Shown piece by piece: positions 5,625 through 12,450 of a stretch of 16,011 bases of DNA (position 1 is its first letter; the number at the start of each line of letters is the position of its first letter). The position numbers and the translations under genes were made by a program. This stretch comes from an uncultured Steroidobacter sp. GTDB lineage: Bacteria; Pseudomonadota; Gammaproteobacteria; Steroidobacterales; Steroidobacteraceae. The notes under the pieces are model-generated. The model searched no databases. It worked only from the letters and a program-made list of their open reading frames with translations, and was not told the origin of the DNA. The stretch is from assembly GCA_946478975.1 (NCBI GenBank), contig CAMLEO010000155.1:1-16011 (forward strand), in the 5' to 3' direction.

Positions 5625-6524
5625 CTAACCTTTCTTGAGGTTCTCCCACGCCTCCACGGTGCGTGGCCAATCGTCCTTTAACAAACGGGACAACGCCCGG
5701 TCGGCGAGCAGTTTGCCTTCGGTCTGGCAGCGAGGGCAGTAGTTGGTCTCGTTTTCCGCATAGCGAATGCGTTGAATGGACGTGCCGCACACGGGGCAGG
5801 GCAGGCCGTAGCGCCCGTGAACCGCCATCTCTTTCCGGAACGCGGTGACATTCTCCGGGAAGCCAACCGCAGCCTCCGCGCGAAGGCGCTCGATCCATTC
5901 GGTCAGCACCGCTTGAGTGGCATCGTAGAGCCGCTGCCATTCGTCGTCGTCCAGCTGCTTTGTTTGTTTCATCGGCGACAGCCGCGCACGATGGAGAATC
6001 TCATCTGAATACGCATTGCCGATGCCGCTCAGGATCGTGGGATCGGTGAGCGCGCGTTTGAGGGTGTGATTGCGTTCGCTCAGGCGCTCGCGAAAACGTT
6101 CCGGCGCAACGCCGAGTACTTCGAGACCGCCGCGATCGTGCTCTTCGAGCTGCGCTTCTCCAGCGACGACGTGCAGCGAGGCGCGCCGCTTGGTGCCGGC
6201 CTCCGTCAACGTGAGCACACCATTATCGAAGTCGAGTTGCAGCAGCGGGGCGCGCACGCGGCCGCGATGATCTTTCATGTACCAGTGCAGCCGCCCGGCG
6301 ATCATGAGATGGATCAGCAGCCACACATCGTTGTCCAGGCCGATGGCGATGCGCTTGCCGACACGCCGCAGCCGAGTGACGGTGCGGCCTTCGCAGAGGT
6401 GAAGCGGCGGTTCGGCGGTGCGAAGCAGGAACGGATTCTTCAACAGGATCCGTTCCAGCCGATGCCCGACGATGCGGGCTTCGAGCGCTTCGATATAAAC
6501 GGCGACGTCGGGCAGTTCAGGCAT
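5625..6524 (-). CDS. Fpg/Nei-family DNA glycosylase, variant subgroup
   Basis: A 299-residue base-excision repair enzyme. The start is certain because the catalytic N-terminal proline follows Met (MPELPDV, P2 and E3). Lys57 in RVGKRIAIGL is the conserved beta-hairpin lysine. The helix-two-turn-helix spans about 159-184 (TILSGIGNAYSDEILHRARLSP, with DNA-contacting N170). A C-terminal zinc finger has Cys243, 246, 263 and 266. Differences from E. coli Fpg: the zinc-finger arginine that contacts the lesion phosphate (QRAT) is Asn258 here (ENET), and the void-filling residues are not obvious (HLMIAG for HLGMSG; EAGTKRRASLH where Fpg has the R-x-F loop). It therefore belongs to a divergent branch whose lesion preference may not be 8-oxoguanine. 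It lies 24 bp after the ABC permease gene and may be the operon's last cistron. Confidence 0.9.
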   Translation of the reverse strand: MPELPDVAVYIEALEARIVGHRLERILLKNPFLLRTAEPPLHLCEGRTVTRLRRVGKRIAIGLDNDVWLLIHLMIAGRLHWYMKDHRGRVRAPLLQLDFDNGVLTLTEAGTKRRASLHVVAGEAQLEEHDRGGLEVLGVAPERFRERLSERNHTLKRALTDPTILSGIGNAYSDEILHRARLSPMKQTKQLDDDEWQRLYDATQAVLTEWIERLRAEAAVGFPENVTAFRKEMAVHGRYGLPCPVCGTSIQRIRYAENETNYCPRCQTEGKLLADRALSRLLKDDWPRTVEAWENLKKG

Positions 6525-6540
6525 GACGACAGAACTGCCC
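6510..6540 (-). promoter_or_regulatory. Perfect hairpin holding the glycosylase start codon in its loop
   Basis: GGGCAGTTC (6510-6518) and GAACTGCCC (6532-6540) form a perfect 9-bp stem with a 13-nt loop (6519-6531). In the leftward mRNA the ATG (6524-6522) lies inside the loop, and one arm is made of the first codons encoding E-L-P. No good Shine-Dalgarno sequence is visible, and the upstream arm occupies its place. The structure could restrain initiation on a transcript reading through from the permease gene. Confidence 0.45.
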
Positions 6541-6548
6541 GGGTTGCA

Positions 6549-7742
6549 TCAAAGTTCGCGCAGTCCGGTCGTGATCGGCAATTTTGCCGCCCGCAGGCTG
6601 GGCAGCAGGCCGCCGAACAGTCCGAGCACCAGCGCCCAGATCAGTCCCTGGACCATGAGCTGCGGCGTGACCGTGAACGCGAACGTCAGCTGGCTGAAGG
6701 TCGAGAAGTTCATGGTCGAGGTGCGCAGTCCGTTGAACGCGAAGTAGGAAACAATTGCGCCGAACGCGCCACCAACCAAGCCGATGAACAACGCTTCCGT
6801 GAGCACGGACACCACGACCGGTGCGGCACCAAACCCCAGCGCTCGCAACGTTGCAATCTCACGCATGCGCGATGAAACCGCCGAGTACATCGTATTCAAC
6901 GCCGCGAAGATCGCACCGAGGCCCATCAGCACCGCGATCGACTTGCCGATCGTGCTCACCAATGTCACGAGGATGCGCGACTGCTCTTCGTAATATTGTT
7001 TTTCGCTGAACACGCGCACGTTCAAACGCGGGTCGCTGGTGAGCTCATCCTTGAACGCCTGCATGGCGCCGGGGCTGGTGAGTTTCACACGCATGGATTG
7101 ATACGACGTGCCGCGGTTGTACGCGTTCTGCAGCACGCTGGCATCGGTCCACATTTCCGATTCGGCGACGCTGCCGCGATCTTCGAAAATGCCGGCGACG
7201 GTCCAGTTGGTCGTGCCCCATCGCAGCTGGTTGCCGACTTTGAGGCCGGCGAACTGCAGGCTGGCGCCTTTGCCGACGACGACTTCGAACTTGCCGGGCG
7301 TGAACATCGTGCCTTCGATGATTTTGAAGCCGCCGCGCAGCTTCGCCGCCTGCGGACCGACGCCACGCAAAGGAACGTTTGCCGCCGTGCCGGTCGTGAT
7401 CAACGGCACGTCGACGACGACATACAGCTCCGGCGAAACCACCGGGCCTTGTTCGTCACGCAGCACGTTCTTGGAATCCGAGATGACGCGGATCTGATCC
7501 TGCGACAGGCCGCTGCCCATTTCGTCGGTTGCACCACTGCGCAAGACGATTGCGACTTGCGGCGAGCCGGAGATTTCCAGCACAGCGCGAAAGCCTTCGG
7601 CAATGGACAGCACGCCGATGAGCACAGTCACGACACCGGCAATGCCGACGAGCGCGACGATGGAAGACGCCATTCGCTGCGACATATTGCGCAGGTTCAT
7701 GGAAGTGATGGCGCCGATCTGAGCCAGGGAATTATTGGACAT
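6549..7742 (-). CDS. ABC transporter permease, FtsX/MacB-type (second permease)
   Basis: A 397-residue inner-membrane protein with the MacB/FtsX layout: a cytoplasmic N-terminal segment, one transmembrane helix at about 27-49 (IVALVGIAGVVTVLIGVLSIAEG), a large extracytoplasmic domain (about 50-260) and three C-terminal helices at about 268-290, 315-340 and 365-390. The segment SSRMREIATLRALGFG between the first two C-terminal helices is the coupling-helix signature of FtsX-like permeases, which contacts the ATPase. The ribosome site AGGAAA precedes ATG 7742. It would form a heterodimer with the permease encoded upstream (7829-8983), driven by the ATPase at 9119-9811. An 86-bp gap containing a palindromic repeat separates the two permease genes. 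Substrate unknown. Confidence 0.93.
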   Translation of the reverse strand: MSNNSLAQIGAITSMNLRNMSQRMASSIVALVGIAGVVTVLIGVLSIAEGFRAVLEISGSPQVAIVLRSGATDEMGSGLSQDQIRVISDSKNVLRDEQGPVVSPELYVVVDVPLITTGTAANVPLRGVGPQAAKLRGGFKIIEGTMFTPGKFEVVVGKGASLQFAGLKVGNQLRWGTTNWTVAGIFEDRGSVAESEMWTDASVLQNAYNRGTSYQSMRVKLTSPGAMQAFKDELTSDPRLNVRVFSEKQYYEEQSRILVTLVSTIGKSIAVLMGLGAIFAALNTMYSAVSSRMREIATLRALGFGAAPVVVSVLTEALFIGLVGGAFGAIVSYFAFNGLRTSTMNFSTFSQLTFAFTVTPQLMVQGLIWALVLGLFGGLLPSLRAAKLPITTGLREL

Positions 7743-7763
7743 GGTGATTGTTTCCTGATTTTC

Positions 7764-7821
7764 GGTCGAAAGTGGCCGAGGCCCTTTCGAGGACGCCCGT
7801 CAAAAGGCGCGACTTTTGACG
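7764..7821 (+). repeat. REP/BIME-like two-hairpin repeat, copy A
   Basis: First hairpin 7766-7790: TCGAAAG pairs with CTTTCGA, with an inner GGCC/GGCC stem and a one-base bulge. Second hairpin 7798-7821: the perfect 9-bp stem CGTCAAAAG/CTTTTGACG with loop GCGCGA. The 18-bp core at 7801-7818 is CAAAAGGCGCGACTTTTG, identical in copies B and C. It sits between the two permease genes, ending 8 bp from the stop of the upstream one. The 27 bp at 7764-7790 are identical to the reverse complement of 11285-11311 in copy C. Confidence 0.85.
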
Positions 7822-7828
7822 AGCTACC

Positions 7829-8983
7829 TCAGGTCTTGCGAAGCGCATCGACGATCTTCAGTCGCGCCGCCTGAGAGCAGGGCAGGGCCGCGGCCAGCCC
7901 GCCGAGCACCAGGATCAGCACGGTGCCGACGCCCCACGTCCAACCCGGCATGCCGAGCACAGGGAAGAACTGCGCCATCGCCTTGCCGATGCCTTCGCCA
8001 GCCATCGCGGCGAGCGCGAGCCCGATGTATCCACCGAGCGCGGTCACCAGGATCGCTTCGCCGAGAATCATCGTGGTCACGCCTGCGCCGGAGAAACCAA
8101 GCGTTTTCATCACGCCGATTTCGTTGATGCGCTCACGAATCGACTGGCCCATCGTGTTCGCTGTCACCAGCAGCATCGTGAAAAACACCGCAGCCGCGAC
8201 GGCAGTGAGCAGCTTGCCGATGTTGCCCATCTGGTTCGCGAAACCTTGGATGAATGCCTTTTCGGTCGAGGTCTTGGTCTCGGTCGAGGAGTTGGCGAAC
8301 AGCGCATCGACGTTGCGTGCAATCTGTTCGGAACGCGCGGGGTCCGCGACCTTGATCACGACCATGCCAATCTGGTCCTTGATCTGCGAGCGCGATTCGT
8401 TGAGGTAGTCGTAATGGAAATAGATCGACTGGTTGTCGCCGTTGGGCGCATGGAAGATGCCGACGATCTTCATCGGCCAGGTGTTGGTCCCATCCTTCTT
8501 GGTCCAGATATTCGAGCGCATCGGAATGGTGTCGCCTACCTTCCAGCCGAAACGTTCCGCGACGACGTTGCCGACGATCGCGCCGGTGCGGTCTTTCAGC
8601 CAGGCATCTTTGATTTCAGGGGACAGCTTGTAGTCGTCGTAAACCTCGATGAACGAAGGAACGTCGACTGCGAAGGTGCCGATCTGATTGCGATCGTCCT
8701 GGTACACGCCGCCGAACCAGTTCGAGGTGGTCGCGACTTTCACGCCGTCGACACCGCGGATGCGATTCAGATACGCGAGTGGATACGATTCGATGATGGA
8801 GATCTTGTGCAGCGTCACCAGCCGGTCGACACCGGCGAGGTCCGGGCTGCCGGTGAGCGCGACGCGCAGCGTCTGCATCAGGCCGAACAGCAGGAACGCG
8901 ACGATGATGGACGCGAGCGTCAGGCTGGTACGCAGCCGTTTGCGGCCGAGATTGGCCCACAGCAAAGGAAGATACTTGAACAT
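7829..8983 (-). CDS. ABC transporter permease, FtsX/MacB-type (first permease)
   Basis: A 384-residue inner-membrane protein. After a short basic N-terminus (MFKYLPLLWANLGRKRLRTS) comes a transmembrane helix at about 20-40, an extracytoplasmic MacB-like domain (about 45-255) and three C-terminal helices at about 265-287, 310-335 and 350-372. The motif RERINEIGVMKTLGFSG is the FtsX-type coupling segment facing the ATPase. AGGAA lies 4 bases before ATG 8983. It differs clearly in sequence from the permease downstream, so the transporter is probably a heterodimer rather than a homodimer of fused MacB. The gap to the upstream ATPase gene is 135 bp and contains repeat copy B. Substrate unknown; with an HlyD-like adaptor, export across the envelope is likely. 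Confidence 0.93.
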   Translation of the reverse strand: MFKYLPLLWANLGRKRLRTSLTLASIIVAFLLFGLMQTLRVALTGSPDLAGVDRLVTLHKISIIESYPLAYLNRIRGVDGVKVATTSNWFGGVYQDDRNQIGTFAVDVPSFIEVYDDYKLSPEIKDAWLKDRTGAIVGNVVAERFGWKVGDTIPMRSNIWTKKDGTNTWPMKIVGIFHAPNGDNQSIYFHYDYLNESRSQIKDQIGMVVIKVADPARSEQIARNVDALFANSSTETKTSTEKAFIQGFANQMGNIGKLLTAVAAAVFFTMLLVTANTMGQSIRERINEIGVMKTLGFSGAGVTTMILGEAILVTALGGYIGLALAAMAGEGIGKAMAQFFPVLGMPGWTWGVGTVLILVLGGLAAALPCSQAARLKIVDALRKT

Positions 8984-9000
8984 GATGTTCCTAGTTCATT

Positions 9001-9074
9001 GGAAAAAGCGGCCTACGGCCCTTTTTCGGACAGTGGCTCCGTTTCCGCTGGCAAAAGGCGCGACTTTTGCCAGC
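9001..9074 (+). repeat. REP/BIME-like two-hairpin repeat, copy B
   Basis: First hairpin 9002-9027: GAAAAAG pairs with CTTTTTC around an inner GGCC TAC GGCC stem, with one bulged base as in copy A. Second hairpin 9047-9074: perfect 11-bp stem GCTGGCAAAAG/CTTTTGCCAGC with loop GCGCGA; the 18-bp core is at 9052-9069. The outer bases of both stems differ from copy A yet remain paired (compensatory change), which argues for selection on structure. It lies between the ATPase and first permease genes, in the same orientation as copy A. Confidence 0.85.
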
Positions 9075-9118
9075 TGCCTCGTGACAAGATTGAAACATCG
9101 CGAGTCCGACTTACCTGC

Positions 9119-9811
9119 TTACGCTGCCGCTTCGCGGCCGAGCTGACCTTTATTCAAATGCAACACGTGCTTGGCGCGCGCCGCTGCGTGCGGATCGTGC
9201 GTCACCATGATGATGGTCTTGCCCTGTTGCTGATTCAGCGCCTGCAGCAGGTCGAGAATCTCATCGCCGGACTTGCGGTCCAGGTCGCCCGTGGGCTCGT
9301 CGCACAACAGGAGCGTGGGATCGGAAACAATCGCGCGAGCGATGCCGACGCGCTGTTCCTGGCCGCCCGACAGCTCGCGAGGTTTGTGATTTGCACGTTC
9401 GCTCAAGCCGACCAGCTTCAACGCCGCGTTGGCGCGTTTCTTTCGCTCGCTGGCGGACAACTTGGTGAGCAGCAGCGGCAGTTCGACGTTGCGCTCGGCG
9501 CTCAGCACCGGCAGCAAGTTATACATCTGGAACACGAAGCCGACGTGATTCGCGCGCCAGCGGCCGAGATCGCCGTCGCTCATCGAGTCGGTGCGGTGAC
9601 CGGCGATTTCGATCGTGCCCGAGGTCGGGCGATCGATGCCGCCGATCAAATTCAGCAAGGTCGATTTGCCCGAGCCCGACGGGCCCATCAACGCCAGGAA
9701 ATCGCCCTTGGGGATGTCCAGATCCAACTGATGCAACACATGAACCGTTTCGGCGCCCCGCTTGTAGTCCTTCGCCACGCCTCGCAGTCGTACCAATGCC
9801 TCGTCCGCCAT
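9119..9811 (-). CDS. ABC transporter ATP-binding protein (MacB/LolD-like)
   Basis: A 230-residue ATPase of the LolD/MacB subfamily. Motifs (numbered from ATG 9811): Walker A GPSGSGKST 43-51, Q-loop Gln95 in FVFQMYNLLP, signature LSGGQEQR from 147, Walker B LLLCDEP 167-173, D-loop GDLD, and switch His205 in MVTHDP. GFVFQMYNLLPVLSAERNVELPL is typical of this subfamily. A GTG at 9820 in the same frame would overlap the adaptor stop by 4 bp. The ATG at 9811 is preferred because AGGAG (9821-9825) lies 8-9 bases before it. It powers the two FtsX-type permeases encoded downstream and acts at the cytoplasmic face. Lipoprotein release (LolD) is less likely, given the HlyD-like partner. Confidence 0.95.
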   Translation of the reverse strand: MADEALVRLRGVAKDYKRGAETVHVLHQLDLDIPKGDFLALMGPSGSGKSTLLNLIGGIDRPTSGTIEIAGHRTDSMSDGDLGRWRANHVGFVFQMYNLLPVLSAERNVELPLLLTKLSASERKKRANAALKLVGLSERANHKPRELSGGQEQRVGIARAIVSDPTLLLCDEPTGDLDRKSGDEILDLLQALNQQQGKTIIMVTHDPHAAARAKHVLHLNKGQLGREAAA

Positions 9812-9816
9812 TCTTG

Positions 9817-11064
9817 TCACTCCTGTTTCTTCTTGACCGATGCGCCCTCGACCAGGCCGTCCACCGGTTTGCCTACAAGGACGTCGCCGGCATTGATTCC
9901 CGACAACACTTCAATTTGTCCGTTGCGTTCGCCGCCGGTACGCACGGCCACGCGCTCCACCGAGTTGTCATTCACGCGCCACACGAAAGTCGTGTCGCCT
10001 TCTTTCATGATGGCTTCCGACGGCACCCGCACCGCCGGCCGCGCCGGCGCCGCTGCTGTGGCCGGCTCGCTAGCACGATCGTCCATGAAGCTCACTTTCA
10101 CACCCATATCCGGCAGGATGCGCGGATCGAGCTGATCGAAGCCGATGCGCACGCGCACGGTCGCTTTCTGGCGATCGGCAGTGGGCACGATGTTGATGAC
10201 GTGGCTGGGGATGGTCCAATCCTGGTACGCGTCCAGCACCGCCTCGGTTTTTTGTCCGGCCTTGACGCGATTGATAAAGGCCTCGTTGACGTCGACCTCA
10301 ATTTCTCGCGAATCCATGTCAACGATTGTCGCGATTCCGGTGCGCGTGAAGCCGCCGCCTGCAGAAATCGGCGACACCATCTCGCCCGGCTGCGCATCTT
10401 TGGATACGACGACGCCGGTGAACGGCGCGCGCACTTGCAGATCGTCGAGGTCCTGCGCGCGCACGCGCACGCTGCCTTGAGCGACTCGCACTTCGCTGCG
10501 TAATGCATCGAGCCTTGCTTTCAACGCGCCGTACTCCGCCTCGGCGGCGTCGAGCGCTTGTTCGCTCACGAGCTTGTCGGCACGCAGCTGCTGGCTGCGT
10601 CGCAGATTGCGTTCAGCTTCGGCGAGCCGGACTTCGACTTCCTGAAGATTCTTTTGCGCGGAGTCGAGCTGCCGTTCGGCGAGCTCATACAACGGGCGCA
10701 TGGTTGTCTCGTCGAGGCGGGCCAGCAGCTGGCCTTCCTTGACCTCCATGCCTTCTTCGATCAGCACTTCGGCGACTTTGCCGGTGACTTTCGCGGACAC
10801 CGTTGCCTGGCGACGCGCGACCACGTAGCCGGAGGCATTCAGCACTGCGCCAGCGCCGCTGCTGCCGGTTGAAGCCGCGGTCGCTGTGACCATTTCGACT
10901 TCGAGGGCTCGATCTCTCAGCAGCGCATAGGCTGCGGCGATCGCCGCCAGCAGCAGCACGCCGGCGATGAACCACTTATATATGCCGGGGCGGCTGCTGT
11001 CGCGAGCGGGTTCCGGGCTGCGTTCGATCCGCAGGCTGTCGAGTGCGTTCTGGTCGAATGACAT
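9817..11064 (-). CDS. Efflux adaptor protein, HlyD/MacA-like
   Basis: A 415-residue periplasmic adaptor anchored by an N-terminal helix at about 29-49 (YKWFIAGVLLLAAIAAAYALL). Order of parts: a lipoyl/biotinyl-like half-motif (TVSAKVTGKVAEVLIEEGMEVKEGQLLARLDE, about 88-119), a long alpha-hairpin coiled coil (about 125-215, rich in E, L, A and R), the returning half-motif DLQVRAPFTGVVVSKDAQPGEMV, a beta-barrel, and a membrane-proximal domain (PSEAIMKEGDTTFVWRV onward). ATG 11064 is preceded by GAAGGG. It is the first cistron of the ABC operon, and its stop lies just ahead of the ATPase start. It would link the inner-membrane transporter to an outer-membrane channel such as TolC, which is not encoded in the window. 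Confidence 0.93.
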   Translation of the reverse strand: MSFDQNALDSLRIERSPEPARDSSRPGIYKWFIAGVLLLAAIAAAYALLRDRALEVEMVTATAASTGSSGAGAVLNASGYVVARRQATVSAKVTGKVAEVLIEEGMEVKEGQLLARLDETTMRPLYELAERQLDSAQKNLQEVEVRLAEAERNLRRSQQLRADKLVSEQALDAAEAEYGALKARLDALRSEVRVAQGSVRVRAQDLDDLQVRAPFTGVVVSKDAQPGEMVSPISAGGGFTRTGIATIVDMDSREIEVDVNEAFINRVKAGQKTEAVLDAYQDWTIPSHVINIVPTADRQKATVRVRIGFDQLDPRILPDMGVKVSFMDDRASEPATAAAPARPAVRVPSEAIMKEGDTTFVWRVNDNSVERVAVRTGGERNGQIEVLSGINAGDVLVGKPVDGLVEGASVKKKQE

Positions 11065-11325
11065 GAAAACCCTTCGTTCCTAAAGGCCGTTCGCGTCCGG
11101 ACGAATTGCCGGCGTGAGTCTTTGATTTGTGGAGTTCCGCTGCCACTGGCCGGCGGCGCTGGGATTCTAATCCCGCCGGCCGCGCCGCGTTAAGGCGCGT
11201 CGGTGAACGGCGGTCAGTCGCCGGCGAGTTCGCAACCGATGCGAGTGACGAGTCCGGCAAAAGTCGCGCCTTTTGTCGGACGTGTCGAAAGGGCCTCGGC
11301 CACTTTCGACCAGAAAAAGACGGCT
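11065..11325. other. Hairpin-rich leader region of the ABC efflux operon
   Basis: The 261 bp between the kinase stop and the adaptor start contain repeat copy C (11253-11311) and two further dyads. The first is GGCCGGC (11148-11154) with GCCGGCC (11175-11181), enclosing GGGATT/AATCCC (11161-11166 and 11169-11174). The second is CGCGCC (11181-11186) with GGCGCG (11194-11199). They share one base at 11181, so the two stems may be mutually exclusive. No U-tract follows either. The operon could be read from the kinase gene or from a promoter in this region; no clear -35/-10 pair was found. Confidence 0.55.
11253..11311 (-). repeat. REP/BIME-like two-hairpin repeat, copy C (inverted)
   Basis: Opposite orientation to copies A and B. 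The core at 11258-11275 is the exact reverse complement of the 18-bp core. Its hairpin extends to 11253-11280 as TCCG/CGGA with one mismatched pair. The other hairpin, 11284-11310, pairs GTCGAAAG with CTTTCGAC. It lies 14 bp after the kinase stop. Two copies in one orientation and one inverted copy is how REP units make BIMEs in other bacteria. Confidence 0.85.
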
Positions 11326-12450
11326 TTAAGCCATTGCCCGTTGCATCAATAGAAACTGTTCGGTCAACGGCGTGGTCGGCAGCGTGAAATAAAACACCGC
11401 ACCCTGGCCGGGCTTGCCCTCGGCCCAGATGCGGCCGCCGTGACGATCGATGATGCGCGCCACGGTTGCAAGCCCGACACCCGTACCTTCGAACTCGGAC
11501 GCGCCATGCAGGCGCTGGAACGGTTTGAACAGTTTCTGCTCGTGCGCCATGTCGAAGCCTGCGCCGTTGTCGCGCACGTAGATGGTTGCCATCGAGCCGT
11601 GCGTCGAATGGCCCACTTCGATGTGCGCCTGTTCGGTTCGCGAGGTGAACTTCCAGGCGTTGGCCAGCAGGTTCACGAACAGATCGCCGATCAGGCGGCG
11701 GTCGCCGTGGACACTGATGCCGGGTTGGATCTCCACGTCGACCTTGCGCAACGGGTCTTTCTGGCGCAGGTCCTGCACGATGCTTTCCACCAGCGCCGTC
11801 ACATCGATGATCTCCCGGTGCAAGGTGTGACGGGAGATTCGTGACAACACCAGCAAGGCGTCGATCAGCTCGCCCATCTGCCGCACGCTGCCTTGAATAC
11901 GGGTCAAGCGTCGGCGCTGCTCATCGTTGGCGTTGGGAAGTGACAACTCCAGCAGGCCCGCCTGGCCCGCGATCGTGGTTAGCGGCGAGCGCAGGTCGTG
12001 AGAAACAGAGGCGGTGAACGCCTCGAGCTCGCGATTCGCGCGTGCCAGGGATTCATTTGCATCTCGCAGCTGGCGCTGGCTCGGCACGGACAGGATGGCC
12101 GGCAGGGCCCGCAACAGCATGATCGCTGTCGGCACCGAGGCCGCCGCGGTCATCACTTTGACGATGCCTTCCAGCCAGTAGTCGGTGTGCCAGATGTTCC
12201 AAACATTCATCAGGTGGGTCAGCCCACAGCAGACGATGAAAATGCCGAAGCACAACAACATGCCGGTGAACGGCAGGTCGCGCCGGCGCCGCGCGATATG
12301 AACGAGCACGAATGGGATGGCGAAATACGCCATCGCAATCAGCAGGTCGGCAATGACGTGCATCCACAGGATGCCCGGAGTCCACATGAAGCAGTGTCCG
12401 TGAGGTAGAAAGTTGTCGCCGCTAAACCAGGACACGTCGGTGTCGGGCAT
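11326..12450 (-). CDS. Ethylene-receptor-like sensor histidine kinase
   Basis: A 374-residue membrane kinase; ATG 12450 has GGAG upstream. Residues 1-120 hold three transmembrane helices resembling the ethylene-binding domain of plant ETR1 and cyanobacterial receptors: ADLLIAMAYFAIP (D35, Y42, I45, P46) and FGIFIVCCGLTHLMNVW (C75, H79). From what I know of ETR1, Asp25, Tyr32, Ile35, Pro36 and the Cu(I) ligands Cys65 and His69 correspond one to one, with the same 40-residue Asp-to-Cys spacing. A short linker (about 122-145) leads directly to a HisKA domain with phospho-acceptor His151 (SHDLRSPL). The ATPase domain has an N-box near Asn264 (NLLANAWKF), G1 DNGAGFD (294-300) and G2 GTGVGLAT. No PAS, GAF or receiver domain. 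It should bind copper and perhaps ethylene and signal to an unlinked response regulator. Ligand and partner are inference. Confidence 0.92.
   Translation of the reverse strand: MPDTDVSWFSGDNFLPHGHCFMWTPGILWMHVIADLLIAMAYFAIPFVLVHIARRRRDLPFTGMLLCFGIFIVCCGLTHLMNVWNIWHTDYWLEGIVKVMTAAASVPTAIMLLRALPAILSVPSQRQLRDANESLARANRELEAFTASVSHDLRSPLTTIAGQAGLLELSLPNANDEQRRRLTRIQGSVRQMGELIDALLVLSRISRHTLHREIIDVTALVESIVQDLRQKDPLRKVDVEIQPGISVHGDRRLIGDLFVNLLANAWKFTSRTEQAHIEVGHSTHGSMATIYVRDNGAGFDMAHEQKLFKPFQRLHGASEFEGTGVGLATVARIIDRHGGRIWAEGKPGQGAVFYFTLPTTPLTEQFLLMQRAMA

Noticed and set aside
5512..5940. N-terminal extension of the PEP-CTERM reading frame
   Set aside because: It overlaps the glycosylase gene on the same strand in another frame and precedes a clean signal peptide at 5511, so it is not translated.
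7764..9074. Possible CRISPR or IS ends for the repeated hairpins
   Set aside because: Copies are more than 1 kb apart with genes between them, one is inverted, and there are no regular spacers and no transposase gene; a REP-like element fits better.
8246..10135. 629-codon open frame on the plus strand
   Set aside because: It lies antisense to the permease, ATPase and adaptor genes. Its translation is rich in Arg, Asp, His and Gln with no domain, as expected for the complement of GC-rich coding DNA.
11253..11311. Reading repeat copy C simply as the terminator of the kinase gene
   Set aside because: The same structure occurs inside the ABC operon, where termination would silence the permeases, and no U-tract directly follows the stems. 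It may still reduce read-through.
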